Below, one piece after another: positions 55,491-64,000 of a stretch of DNA of 64,000 nucleotides (its first letter is position 1; each line of letters opens with the position of its first letter). The position numbers and the translations under genes were made by a program. The stretch is from NCBI RefSeq assembly GCF_000521605.1, contig NZ_CP006942.1, positions 744,001 to 808,000 of the forward strand, in the 5' to 3' direction. The stretch comes from Mannheimia sp. USDA-ARS-USMARC-1261 (GTDB lineage Bacteria > Pseudomonadota > Gammaproteobacteria > Enterobacterales > Pasteurellaceae). The notes under the pieces were generated by a model. The model saw only the letters and a list, made by a program, of their open reading frames with translations, searched no databases and was not told the DNA's origin.

Positions 55491-58058
55491 TTATTGCGTT
55501 GCCACAATAGTGCCGTCTTGGTAATCCACTGTTACAGGTTTATTCGGTAATAATTTACCGCTTAAAATCTGTTGAGCAAGCGGATTTTCAAGCTCTTGCT
55601 GAATCGCACGTTTAAGTGGTCTTGCTCCGAATAATGGGTCAAAACCGGCATTGCCGATATGATCTAACGCTGCATCGGTTACCGTTAGGCTATAACCACG
55701 TTCTGCCAAGCGAGTGATTAAGCGTTGTAGCTGAATTTTCGCAATTGAACGGATATGATCTTTTCCTAACGAGTGGAACATCACCGTTTCATCAATACGG
55801 TTGATAAACTCAGGGCGGAAATGGTGTCCAACAACTTCCATTACCATCTCTTTAACCGCATCATAGCCCTTATGTGCATTCTCTTGAATGAGATGTGAGC
55901 CTAAGTTTGAGGTCATAATCACAACGGTATTGCGGAAATCCACCGTTCTGCCTTGCCCGTCCGTTAAACGTCCGTCATCTAACACTTGCAGTAAAATGTT
56001 AAACACATCAGGGTGGGCTTTTTCCACTTCATCAAGTAATACAACAGAATAAGGACGTCGGCGAACCGCTTCAGTTAAATAACCGCCTTCTTCATAACCA
56101 ACATAGCCCGGAGGTGCACCCACTAAGCGAGACACGCTGTGTTTTTCCATAAACTCAGACATATCAATACGCACCATTGCATCAGGGTCATCAAACAAGA
56201 AGTTGGCTAATGTTTTGCTTAATTCCGTTTTACCCACGCCGGTCGGACCTAAGAATAAAAACGAACCAATCGGTTTATTCGGGTCAGAAAGCCCTGCACG
56301 GCTACGGCGAATGGCATTTGCCACCGCATCCACTGCTTCATTTTGACCGATAACACGAGCGTGCAATACGTCTTCCATACGAAGGAGTTTTTCTTTCTCG
56401 CCTTCCATCATTTTAGCAACAGGAATGCCCGTTGCTTTTGAAAGCACTTCGGCAATTTCTTCTTCGGTTACTTTGGTGCGAAGTAATTGCGTTTCTGCAT
56501 TTTTTTCACCATTTTCGACCGCTTGTAACTGCTTTTCTAAGTTTGGAATCACGCCATATTGCAACTCAGACATCTTCTCAAAGTTGTTCTCACGGCGAGC
56601 TTGATCCATCGCAATGCGAGCGTTTTCAAGCTCCTCTTTAATATGTTGTGTGCCAAGCAGTGCTGATTTTTCCGCTTTCCATACTTCCTCAAGCTCTGAA
56701 TATTCACGCTCTTTGGCTGCCATTTCTTCATCTAACTTCGCTAAACGTTGGCGGCTTGCCTCATCTTCCTCTTTTTGTAACGCTTGGCGTTCCAATTTGA
56801 GTTGAATAATGCGGCGTTCAAGCTTATCTAATGGCTCAGGTTTGGAATCAATTTCCATACGCAGGCTGGATGCCGCCTCATCAATTAAATCAATCGCTTT
56901 ATCGGGCAACTGACGATCCGACACATAGCGGTGCGAAAGCGTTGCCGCCGCTACGATAGCTGGGTCGGTAATTTGAACGTGGTGGTGAATTTCGTAACGC
57001 TCTTTTAAGCCACGCAAAATCGCAATGGTGTCTTCCACCGTTGGCTCGTCCACTAATACTTTTTGGAAACGGCGTTCAAGGGCGGCATCTTTTTCAATGT
57101 ATTGACGATATTCATCAAGGGTAGTTGCCCCTACGCAGTGTAATTCACCTCGTGCAAGGCTTGGTTTGAGCAAGTTGCCGGCGTCCATTGCACCGTCTGT
57201 TTTACCTGCCCCGACCATTGTGTGAATTTCATCAATAAAGAGGATAACCTGCCCTTCTTCTTTGGCGAGTTCGTTTAAAACCGCTTTTAAACGCTCTTCA
57301 AATTCGCCACGATATTTCGCCCCGGCAATCAATGCTCCCATATCAAGCGAAAGTACACGCTTGTTTTTCAAGCCTTCCGGCACTTCACCATTGACAATAC
57401 GCTGTGCCAAGCCTTCCACAATCGCCGTTTTACCCACGCCCGGTTCGCCGATAAGCACTGGGTTATTTTTGGTACGGCGTTGTAATACTTGCACCGCACG
57501 GCGGATTTCTTCATCACGCCCGATAACAGGGTCTAATTTGCCTGCTTTGGCTCGCTCGGTTAAATCAATGGTATATTTTTTCAATGCTTGACGGGTTTCT
57601 TCCGCATTTTGATTATTCACGTTTTCTCCTCCTCGAATTTGGCTAATTGCTTGTGTGAGTTTTTCTTTACTCAAGCCAAACTTTTTAAATAATTTACCCA
57701 AATCACCGTTATCTTCAACAGAGGCTAACACAAACAGTTCAGATGAAATAAAGCTATCACCAAATTGCTGTGCCAACTTGTCTGATTGATTTAACAATCT
57801 CACTAATTGCTGTGAAACCTGTGTATTACCGCCTTGAACTTGTGGTAAGCGGTCTAAAATGGCTTGCAATTCGCTAATCAAGGTCTGCACATTGATATTT
57901 AATGCCGTAAAGAGTGGGGCAACTGAGCCGCCATCTTGTTTTAGTAAAGCATACAGTAAATGAGCAGGTTCGATATAAGGGTTATCTTTTCCGACTGCAA
58001 GCGATTGCGATTCAGCTAACGCTTCTTGCAGTTTAGTTGTCATTTTTTCAAAATTCAT
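55491..58058 (-). CDS. clpB: ClpB disaggregase
   Basis: The 855-residue AAA+ chaperone (E. coli 857) has an N domain, NBD1 (GEPGVGKTA near residue 203; [12 protein letters not shown]), a long coiled-coil middle domain (about residues 405-525), NBD2 (GPTGVGKTE near 603) and an ATP-sensor [10 protein letters not shown] near the end. With DnaK it rescues aggregated proteins after heat shock. A sigma-32-like promoter lies upstream. An uptake signal lies in the middle domain codons (56518). Confidence 0.97.
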   Translation of the reverse strand: MNFEKMTTKLQEALAESQSLAVGKDNPYIEPAHLLYALLKQDGGSVAPLFTALNINVQTLISELQAILDRLPQVQGGNTQVSQQLVRLLNQSDKLAQQFGDSFISSELFVLASVEDNGDLGKLFKKFGLSKEKLTQAISQIRGGENVNNQNAEETRQALKKYTIDLTERAKAGKLDPVIGRDEEIRRAVQVLQRRTKNNPVLIGEPGVGKTAIVEGLAQRIVNGEVPEGLKNKRVLSLDMGALIAGAKYRGEFEERLKAVLNELAKEEGQVILFIDEIHTMVGAGKTDGAMDAGNLLKPSLARGELHCVGATTLDEYRQYIEKDAALERRFQKVLVDEPTVEDTIAILRGLKERYEIHHHVQITDPAIVAAATLSHRYVSDRQLPDKAIDLIDEAASSLRMEIDSKPEPLDKLERRIIQLKLERQALQKEEDEASRQRLAKLDEEMAAKEREYSELEEVWKAEKSALLGTQHIKEELENARIAMDQARRENNFEKMSELQYGVIPNLEKQLQAVENGEKNAETQLLRTKVTEEEIAEVLSKATGIPVAKMMEGEKEKLLRMEDVLHARVIGQNEAVDAVANAIRRSRAGLSDPNKPIGSFLFLGPTGVGKTELSKTLANFLFDDPDAMVRIDMSEFMEKHSVSRLVGAPPGYVGYEEGGYLTEAVRRRPYSVVLLDEVEKAHPDVFNILLQVLDDGRLTDGQGRTVDFRNTVVIMTSNLGSHLIQENAHKGYDAVKEMVMEVVGHHFRPEFINRIDETVMFHSLGKDHIRSIAKIQLQRLITRLAERGYSLTVTDAALDHIGNAGFDPLFGARPLKRAIQQELENPLAQQILSGKLLPNKPVTVDYQDGTIVATQ

Positions 58059-58132
58059 ATTTACTCCAGAATCTATTTATTTTTAATAATGAATTAAGCG
58101 ATGTAATAAACGCTTAACCTTTCACGATGTTA

Positions 58133-58161
58133 TAAATAGTGTTTGTCAAGCAGTTTTCAAG
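58133..58161 (-). promoter_or_regulatory. Sigma-32-like heat-shock promoter of clpB
   Basis: On the minus strand CTTGAA (58156-58161), 14-bp spacer, CACTATTTA (58133-58141), against the consensus CTTGAA-N13-17-CCCCATtTA. It is 75 bases before the clpB start. Confidence 0.6.
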
Positions 58162-58167
58162 TAAAAA

Positions 58168-58183
58168 TGTGAAAAAGATCACA
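58168..58183. promoter_or_regulatory. Perfect CRP box
   Basis: TGTGA-AAAAGA-TCACA matches the CRP core consensus exactly. Its centre (58175.5) is about 101.5 bp before the predicted ompW start of transcription; it also lies 7 bp upstream of the clpB -35. Confidence 0.7.
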
Positions 58184-58228
58184 AAAATAAATAAAATAAC
58201 TCCCAATAAGTAGTTTAATGTTAAAAAT

Positions 58229-58242
58229 TTGATAAATATCAA
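58229..58242. promoter_or_regulatory. Perfect FNR box before ompW
   Basis: TTGAT-AAAT-ATCAA. With the -10 TACACT at 58265-58270 and a start near 58277, the box is centred at about -41.5, the class II activating position. Confidence 0.75.
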
Positions 58243-58323
58243 TTCATTTTTATTTCACTTCATTTACACTCCTCCAAAGTTTACCTCGTTATAGGTAATC
58301 TGATTATTTTTGAGGAAATTAAA

Positions 58324-58980
58324 ATGAAAAAAACAACTTTAGCAATTCTTTTAGGTAGCACTTTATTAGCAGGTTCAGCAATGGCACACCAAGCGGGCGA
58401 TACAATGTTCCGTTTTGGTGCGGTACACGTGCAAGCAAATTCAGAATCTAACACTGTTACGCCGGTTAAGATTGATTTAAAAGTGAAAAACAACACTCAG
58501 TTAGGCTTAACTGCAACTTATATGTTAGCGGACAATGTGGGTATTGAATTATTAGGTGCAACACCGTTTTCTCACAAAATTAACGGTAAAGTGCCTGCGT
58601 TAAACTTAGATTTAGGCAGAGTAGTAAGCTTAAAACAATTACCTCCAAGCCTTTATGCTCAATATTATTTCTTTGAGCCAACGGCGAAAGTAAAACCTTA
58701 CGTTGGTGCAGGTATTAACTACACTCGCTTCTACCACGCTAAATCAGTTCACGCAGCAGTTACCAATTTAGATGTGAAAAAACACTCTTTCGCACCTGTG
58801 GCTAACTTAGGGGTAGATGTGAAATTAACTGACAACATCTACTTCAACGCAGCAGCGTGGTACACACGTATTAAAACCACAGCGAAATTCCAAACGCCAA
58901 CATTGCCTGTGTTAAACCACGAAGTAAAAGTAAAACTTGACCCTGTTGTATTATTCGCAGGTTTCGGTGTGAAATTCTAA
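58324..58980 (+). CDS. ompW: OmpW-family outer-membrane protein
   Basis: The 218-residue protein has a signal peptide (MKKTTLAILLGSTLLAGSAMA) and the OmpW pattern of eight beta strands: HQAGDTMFRFGAVHVQA, LGLTATYMLADNVGIELLGATPFSHKI, LPPSLYAQYYFF and the terminal VLFAGFGVKF ending in Phe. OmpW forms a narrow hydrophobic-lumen barrel and is linked to anaerobic adaptation. The perfect FNR and CRP boxes upstream agree with oxygen and carbon control. Confidence 0.95.
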   Translation: MKKTTLAILLGSTLLAGSAMAHQAGDTMFRFGAVHVQANSESNTVTPVKIDLKVKNNTQLGLTATYMLADNVGIELLGATPFSHKINGKVPALNLDLGRVVSLKQLPPSLYAQYYFFEPTAKVKPYVGAGINYTRFYHAKSVHAAVTNLDVKKHSFAPVANLGVDVKLTDNIYFNAAAWYTRIKTTAKFQTPTLPVLNHEVKVKLDPVVLFAGFGVKF

Positions 58981-59006
58981 TTCCCTTTGATATTTAGCTA
59001 GAAAAG

Positions 59007-59039
59007 AGAGTGTTAATCTAACGATTAGCACTCTTTTTT
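59007..59039 (+). terminator. ompW terminator
   Basis: AGAGTGTTAATC / GATTAGCACTCT (one T-G pair), TAAC loop, then six T. Confidence 0.9.
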
Positions 59040-59044
59040 ATTTT

Positions 59045-59092
59045 ACAAGCGGTTAATTTTTTGCAAAATTTTACAGAAAAATTACCGCTTGC
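59045..59092. repeat. Inverted uptake-signal pair after ompW
   Basis: ACAAGCGGTTAATTTTT and a near-complementary AAAAATTACCGCTTGC flank a TTGCAAAA core. A third, decayed copy (TACCGCTTCC) follows at about 59101. Confidence 0.7.
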
Positions 59093-59172
59093 AAAAAAAT
59101 TACCGCTTCCCAAAAAATTCAAGTAGAATTAATCCATTTAACAAACACAACATCAAAAATTTGGAGAAGATT

Positions 59173-61020
59173 ATGCCTATTTTACGTTCTGCGACTTCTA
59201 CTCAAGGTCGTAATATGGCGGGGGCTCGTGCTTTATGGCGTGCCACCGGAATGAAAGAAGGGGATTTCGGCAAGCCGATTATTGCGGTGGTAAACTCGTT
59301 TACTCAGTTTGTGCCGGGGCACGTTCACCTCAAAGATATGGGGCAATTAGTGGCTGCGGAAATCGAAAAAGCCGGTGGTGTGGCGAAAGAATTTAACACC
59401 ATTGCGGTGGATGATGGTATCGCAATGGGGCACGGTGGTATGCTTTATTCGTTGCCAAGCCGTGATTTAATTGCCGACAGCGTGGAATATATGGTAAACG
59501 CTCACTGTGCTGATGCGATGGTTTGTATTTCTAACTGCGACAAAATCACCCCGGGAATGTTAATGGCGGCAATGCGTTTGAATATTCCGACTATTTTCGT
59601 TTCAGGCGGACCAATGGAAGCAGGTAAAACCAAACTTTCCGATCAATTAATTCGTTTAGATTTAGTTGATGCAATGATCGAAAGTGCAGACCCAAATGTG
59701 TCTGACGAACGTATTGATGCGATTGAAAAACACGCTTGTCCTACCTGCGGTTCTTGTTCCGGAATGTTTACTGCAAACTCAATGAACTGCTTAACCGAAG
59801 CCTTAGGTTTAAGTTTGCCGGGCAACGGCTCAATGCTTGCTACCCACGCAGACCGCAAAGAATTATTCCTAAAAGCAGGGCGTGAAATTGTCGAACTTTG
59901 CCGTAAATATTACCAAGAAGATGACGAAAGCGTGCTACCACGTTCGATTGCAAGTTTTGATGCCTTTGAAAACGCAATGAGTTTAGATATTGCAATGGGC
60001 GGTTCAAGTAATACGGTGCTTCACTTATTAGCAGCAGCTCAAGAAGCCGGCGTGGATTTCAAAATGGCAGACATTGACCGTCTTTCTCGTGTGGTGCCGT
60101 GCTTAAGTAAAATCGCTCCAAACACCAATAAATACCATATGGAAGATGTGCACCGTGCAGGTGGTATTATGGGGTTATTGGGCGAGTTAGATCGTGCCGG
60201 TTTAATTCATCGCCACGTTAAAACCGTATTAGGATTGACGATTGAAGAGCAACTTAACCAATACGACATTATCCGCAACAAAGACGAAGAGTTACACAAA
60301 TTCTTCCGTGCCGGACCGGCAGGTATCCGCACCACCAAAGCATTTTCGCAAGATTGCCGCTGGGATACCGTTGATGATGACCGTGAAAACGGTTGTATCC
60401 GCAACGTAGAAAATGCGGTAACTAAAGAAGGCGGTTTAGCCGTATTATTCGGTAACATTGCTGAAGATGGCTGTATTGTAAAAACCGCTGGCGTTGATGA
60501 ATCCATTTGGAAATTCACCGGCGAAGCCATTGTGTTTGAAAGTCAAGAAGATGCGGTTGCCGGCATTCTAGGTGGCAAAGTGAAAGAAGGGCATATCGTG
60601 ATTATTCGCTATGAAGGACCAAAAGGCGGACCGGGTATGCAAGAAATGCTTTATCCAACCAGCTACTTAAAATCAATGGGCTTAGGCAAAAAATGTGCCT
60701 TACTAACAGATGGACGATTCTCCGGTGGTACATCAGGCTTATCCATCGGACACGCTTCACCGGAAGCCGCTTCAGGCGGTGCAATTGCCTTAATTAACGA
60801 TGGTGATACGGTTTCAATTGATATTCCAAACCGCTCAATCAATTTAATGATTTCAGACGAAGAGTTGGCGGAACGCCGTAAAGAGATGGAAGCTCGTGGC
60901 GACAAAGCGTGGCAACCTGTTAATCGCAAACGTGAAGTGTCATTTGCGTTAAAAGTGTTCGGGCATTTTGCCACCTCAGCGGATAAAGGTGCGGTGCGGG
61001 ATAAATCGCTTTTAAAATAA
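59173..61020 (+). CDS. ilvD: Dihydroxy-acid dehydratase
   Basis: The 615-residue enzyme (E. coli 616) has the Fe-S cysteines in NCDKITPGM (near residue 122) and [11 protein letters not shown] (near 190), and [19 protein letters not shown]. It dehydrates dihydroxy acids to 2-keto acids in valine, leucine and isoleucine synthesis. I chose ATG 59173 ([21 protein letters not shown]) after GGAGAAGA; the open frame back to 59089 runs through an uptake-signal element. No other ilv genes are adjacent, so it is not in an ilvGMEDA operon here. Confidence 0.97.
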   Translation: MPILRSATSTQGRNMAGARALWRATGMKEGDFGKPIIAVVNSFTQFVPGHVHLKDMGQLVAAEIEKAGGVAKEFNTIAVDDGIAMGHGGMLYSLPSRDLIADSVEYMVNAHCADAMVCISNCDKITPGMLMAAMRLNIPTIFVSGGPMEAGKTKLSDQLIRLDLVDAMIESADPNVSDERIDAIEKHACPTCGSCSGMFTANSMNCLTEALGLSLPGNGSMLATHADRKELFLKAGREIVELCRKYYQEDDESVLPRSIASFDAFENAMSLDIAMGGSSNTVLHLLAAAQEAGVDFKMADIDRLSRVVPCLSKIAPNTNKYHMEDVHRAGGIMGLLGELDRAGLIHRHVKTVLGLTIEEQLNQYDIIRNKDEELHKFFRAGPAGIRTTKAFSQDCRWDTVDDDRENGCIRNVENAVTKEGGLAVLFGNIAEDGCIVKTAGVDESIWKFTGEAIVFESQEDAVAGILGGKVKEGHIVIIRYEGPKGGPGMQEMLYPTSYLKSMGLGKKCALLTDGRFSGGTSGLSIGHASPEAASGGAIALINDGDTVSIDIPNRSINLMISDEELAERRKEMEARGDKAWQPVNRKREVSFALKVFGHFATSADKGAVRDKSLLK

Positions 61021-61044
61021 TTTAATACTCTGCATAACCTTACG

Positions 61045-61073
61045 TCAGGGCGTACAATGTACGCCCTGATTAT
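61045..61073 (+). terminator. ilvD terminator
   Basis: TCAGGGCGTACA / TGTACGCCCTGA, a 12-bp perfect stem, followed by TTATTT. Confidence 0.8.
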
Positions 61074-61212
61074 TTCCAAAAATAGCACAGCTAATCTGCA
61101 AAAAATAATGCTTTTTGACCGCTTGTTATCTACTTATAAGAGATTTCTAACCTAATTTATGCAAAGATTTAACCATAATTAAGAAGATTTACAAATCTTT
61201 AAAAAAGTATTG

Positions 61213-61240
61213 TTGTATTTATATCGTGAAGGTGTACAAT
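61213..61240 (+). promoter_or_regulatory. Candidate adhesin promoter upstream of the repeat tract
   Basis: TTGTAT (61213-61218), 16-bp spacer, TACAAT (61235-61240). A transcript from here would carry the whole CAAG tract in its leader. A second candidate -10, TATAAT at 61290-61295, would place the start of transcription at the edge of the tract. Confidence 0.4.
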
Positions 61241-61275
61241 ATATCTCCAGTTTTTCTAAACTATTACATTAGAGT

Positions 61276-61437
<162 letters not shown>

Positions 61438-61467
61438 GTGGATTTTTTTATTTGGAGACTTTAATAA

Positions 61468-64000
61468 ATGAACAAAATCTACAAAGTTCTTTGGAACTGT
61501 GCTACTCAAACTTGGGTAGTAACCTCAGAAATCGGCAAGGCTCATAAAAAAACGAAAAGCCAAGTTGATAAAGTGAAATCGCCATCATTAATCGCATTAG
61601 CGGCAGTGGGTGGAGTGTTGCTTGGTTCGCAGGCAATGGCGGCTACGGCAATTTCTTATAACCCAGGGTCCAGAAATGTAACTAGTGTTTATGATGGCAG
61701 GGATGCCACTGCTAGCAATACTTATGCTGTTGCAGCAAAAACAGGTTCTATTGCACTTGGTGATGCAAACTCTACAGGAGCAAGTATTGTTGATGGAAAT
61801 ATTACTTGTGCCACAATGGCTGCTTCTGTTGCTATTGGTATGGGGGCTAAGGCAGTTGCAACAGCTCCGGCAGGTGATCAAAGTGGTAAAAGTTTAAATA
61901 GTTATTCTCAAGCAGTCGCGATTGGTCGTTCTGCTTGGGCAAAAGGAGATCAATCTGTTGCATTAGGTGCAGACACCCGTGCATTAGGGCATTCATCTAT
62001 TGCCATTGGTGGTGATGACTTAGACTCTGTTGCAGGTGTAACATATAGAGGTGGGGAGCACGCTTGGGCTAATGTACCATATACAGGCATTAATACATCT
62101 ACTATTGCCACCAAATTTAATACTTTAACCGGTGAGCATTTGGTTGATCTAGATAAAAGCTGGATAGGAAGAACACCGAATGATACTAGCCGAGCGATAC
62201 AATACACAGGAACTAATGCAAGCCAAGCTGCGGTAGCTATCGGGGTTTCAGCTGTAGCTAAAGATTTAGCAACTTCATTTGGTACTCGTACTTATGCAAC
62301 GACTATTGCAACAGCACTAGGTGTAGGTGCAAAAGCGGAAAAGGAAAACTCAGTTGCACTAGGGGCTGGTTCAACAACTAAACAGGATGCTACTGTAGAA
62401 AACACTGCAACAGTAAATGGTGTAACGTATAGTGGCTTTGCCGGTTCTAAAACAATCTCAGCTGGAGACCAAGTTTCGGTAGGTTCTGCAAACTATGAAC
62501 GCCAAATCAAACACGTTGCGGCAGGTGCAATTAACCAAAATTCTACTGACGCAATCAACGGTTCACAGCTATACCAAATCGTACAACAAGGTGCGTGGGA
62601 AGTTCAAACAGGCAGCAAGAAATTATCAGATGTAAATTGGGGTGATAAAGTAAACTTTACCTCTAAAGATGGTTCTGTAACGATCAATGGTACTAACGAA
62701 GATGGCAATAAAACTACTACTATTGATCTATCTGTTAAATCAGCAGCAGGTGCAAACTATGAATTTAAGGATGGGGGCAACACTAAAGCAGTTACAAAAC
62801 CTAATGGTAATAAGACCGATGTACAAATTAATGTAACAGGCTTACCTGTTCAGTACACGACTAAAGATGGTAAACCTGTTGTTAAAGTAGGCGATAAATG
62901 GTTTGTAGTAGGTGCTGACGGTAATCCGACCACTCAACAGGTACAAGCGGGTGATTTAGTCATAAATGTTACAAATCCGGCTGCAACACCTAATACTATT
63001 GGTGCTCCAGGAGCGATCACTAATGTAGTAAGTGGTTTAACGAATAATCCAAATAATATTATCAATCTAAATAACCAGGCTGTTCATAATAACACAGTAG
63101 CAACCGTAGGCGATCTACGTAATATGGGTTGGATTGTTTCTGCTTCAAACAATAATTACACAAATACCGTGAAAAATGCTAATGAAGTGAAATTCATCGG
63201 TGAAAACGGCGTAACTGTAACAGGTGCAACAGCAGGCGATGTGCGTAACATCACTGTTAAAGGCACGCTGTTTGAAACTAAACCTAATGAAAAAGGTGAT
63301 GGTTATACTATTACTATTACTAAACCCGATGGTAAAAAAGAGACGATTGAAGTTAAGAATGGCAAAGATGGTGTATCTCCAACAGCTAAAGTAGAGAAAG
63401 TAGGTGATACAGCCACCATAACAATTACAGATGCTAATGGTAAGACTACTACCACTACTATTAAGGATGGTCCAGCGGGTCCACAAGGTCCAGCGGGTCC
63501 AGCAGGTAAAGATGGTGAAGCAGGTCCACAAGGTCCTAAGGGAGAAAATGGAAAAGACGGCAAATCGGTGGTAGCGGAGAAACAAGATGACGGCAGTGTG
63601 AAAGTCAGCGAAGTTGATCCTGTAACCAAAGAGAAAACAGAAGTTGCAACGATTACTAACGGTAAAGACGGCAAATCAGTGGTTGCGGAGAAACAGAATG
63701 ACGGTAGTGTGAAAGTCAGCGAAGTTGATCCTGTAACCAAAGAGAAGACGGAAGTTGCAACGATTACTAACGGTAAAGACGGTAAATCAGTGGTTGCGGA
63801 GAAACAGAATGACGGCAGTGTGAAAGTCAGCGAAGTTGATCCTGTAACCAAAGAGAAGACGGAAGTTGCAACGATTACTAACGGTAAAGACGGCAAATCA
63901 GTGGTTGCGGAGAAACAGAATGACGGCAGTGTGAAAGTCAGCGAAGTTGATCCTGTAACCAAAGAGAAGACGGAAGTTGCAACGATTACTAACGGTAAAG
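61468..64000 (+). CDS. Trimeric autotransporter adhesin, N-terminal part (runs off the window)
   Basis: The 844 codons seen are open to the right edge; the C-terminal YadA anchor is outside. Residues 1-58 form an extended signal peptide: ESPR start MNKIYKVLWNCATQTWVVTSE, a charged stretch, then a hydrophobic core ending AMA. A YadA-like head follows (SVALGAD near 162, VALGAGS later), with a neck near 341 (HVAAGAINQNSTDAINGSQLY) and a second connector near 542 (VATVGDLRNMGW). Then come ten collagen-like Gly-X-Y triplets (63469-63558) and 37-residue repeats. The product would be a surface trimer for binding host cells or matrix. A lone Cys in the head (NITCATM) is unusual. GGAGA precedes the ATG. 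Confidence 0.95.
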   Translation, partial: MNKIYKVLWNCATQTWVVTSEIGKAHKKTKSQVDKVKSPSLIALAAVGGVLLGSQAMAATAISYNPGSRNVTSVYDGRDATASNTYAVAAKTGSIALGDANSTGASIVDGNITCATMAASVAIGMGAKAVATAPAGDQSGKSLNSYSQAVAIGRSAWAKGDQSVALGADTRALGHSSIAIGGDDLDSVAGVTYRGGEHAWANVPYTGINTSTIATKFNTLTGEHLVDLDKSWIGRTPNDTSRAIQYTGTNASQAAVAIGVSAVAKDLATSFGTRTYATTIATALGVGAKAEKENSVALGAGSTTKQDATVENTATVNGVTYSGFAGSKTISAGDQVSVGSANYERQIKHVAAGAINQNSTDAINGSQLYQIVQQGAWEVQTGSKKLSDVNWGDKVNFTSKDGSVTINGTNEDGNKTTTIDLSVKSAAGANYEFKDGGNTKAVTKPNGNKTDVQINVTGLPVQYTTKDGKPVVKVGDKWFVVGADGNPTTQQVQAGDLVINVTNPAATPNTIGAPGAITNVVSGLTNNPNNIINLNNQAVHNNTVATVGDLRNMGWIVSASNNNYTNTVKNANEVKFIGENGVTVTGATAGDVRNITVKGTLFETKPNEKGDGYTITITKPDGKKETIEVKNGKDGVSPTAKVEKVGDTATITITDANGKTTTTTIKDGPAGPQGPAGPAGKDGEAGPQGPKGENGKDGKSVVAEKQDDGSVKVSEVDPVTKEKTEVATITNGKDGKSVVAEKQNDGSVKVSEVDPVTKEKTEVATITNGKDGKSVVAEKQNDGSVKVSEVDPVTKEKTEVATITNGKDGKSVVAEKQNDGSVKVSEVDPVTKEKTEVATITNGK
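63556..64000 (+). repeat. 111-bp tandem repeats in the adhesin stalk
   Basis: Units begin at 63556, 63667, 63778 and 63889, exactly 111 bp (37 codons) apart, and continue past the edge. Each encodes DGKSVVAEKQ(N/D)DGS, then VKVSEVDPVTKEKTEV and ATITNGK. Units two to four differ by only a few synonymous bases; the first is slightly more diverged. Confidence 0.97.

Noticed and set aside
59089-59172. N-terminal extension of ilvD
   Set aside because: It reads through a decayed uptake-signal element and lacks homology; ATG 59173 gives the family length.
63145-63585. Second minus-strand open frame opposite the adhesin
   Set aside because: Low-complexity antisense of the collagen-like and Thr-rich region; no family resemblance.
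63303-63962. Long open frame on the minus strand with perfect internal repeats
   Set aside because: It is the shadow of the adhesin's 111-bp repeats; it has no ribosome site and the plus frame is a clear ESPR adhesin.
63556-64000. Regular direct repeats that might suggest a CRISPR array
   Set aside because: Units are 111 bp, contiguous without unique spacers, and in frame within a protein.

Overview
The window is a gene-dense, AT-leaning chromosomal segment from a gammaproteobacterium of the family Pasteurellaceae. The best pointer is the 9-mer ACAAGCGGT (or its complement ACCGCTTGT), which I found about thirty times on both strands; less than one copy is expected by chance in 64 kb. This is the uptake signal of the 'Apl' branch of the family (Actinobacillus pleuropneumoniae, Mannheimia, Bibersteinia, Glaesserella parasuis), not the Haemophilus influenzae type. 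Gene content agrees: a Kdo transferase with a separate Kdo kinase (KdkA), hemCDXY, adhE, and an ESPR-type trimeric autotransporter. I cannot fix the genus.

Layout. 1-5 kb: the end of tcdA, ppnN, a ybjD-like OLD-family nuclease and pepA. 5-12 kb: an unrecognised exported protein placed between pepA and lptFG, then dnaE. 12-18 kb: cytochrome b562, trhP, waaA-coaD, orn-tsaE-amiB. 18-21 kb: a two-gene APC transporter/homocysteine methyltransferase unit. 20.5-27.5 kb: a TetR regulator divergent from a four-gene export system (HlyD adaptor, RbbA-like fused ABC protein, YhhJ-like permease, NodT/TolC-type outer-membrane lipoprotein). 27.6-35 kb: adhE, then hemC-hemD-hemX-hemY and grxB. 35-44 kb: yedI-like gene, rpsO, ppiD, marC family, an oligopeptide-binding lipoprotein overlapping apbC, kdkA, folE, truA. 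44-50 kb: a copper unit (copA, copZ, divergent cueR), parE, plsY. 50-55 kb: folB, an EamA transporter, cdd, a DASS anion transporter, a MetE-C-like protein. 55-61 kb: clpB, ompW, ilvD. 61-64 kb: the 5' part of a large trimeric autotransporter adhesin that runs off the end.

Most of the window is housekeeping and compact. Inverted pairs of the uptake signal often serve as terminators between genes. The regulation readable from sequence includes a MerR-type 19-bp-spacer promoter at copZ/copA, a perfect FNR box and a perfect CRP box before ompW, a near-FNR box before adhE, a sigma-32-like promoter before clpB, and paired direct repeats between the TetR gene and its efflux operon.

The most unusual region is the end. 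An uninterrupted run of 20 CAAG tetranucleotides lies about 90 bp upstream of the adhesin start, inside a 53-codon upstream ORF that ends 30 nt before the adhesin ATG. This suggests phase-variable expression, possibly through repeat-dependent translational coupling. The adhesin also carries a collagen-like stretch and near-identical 111-bp repeats. I saw no tRNA, rRNA, CRISPR array, insertion sequence or prophage.
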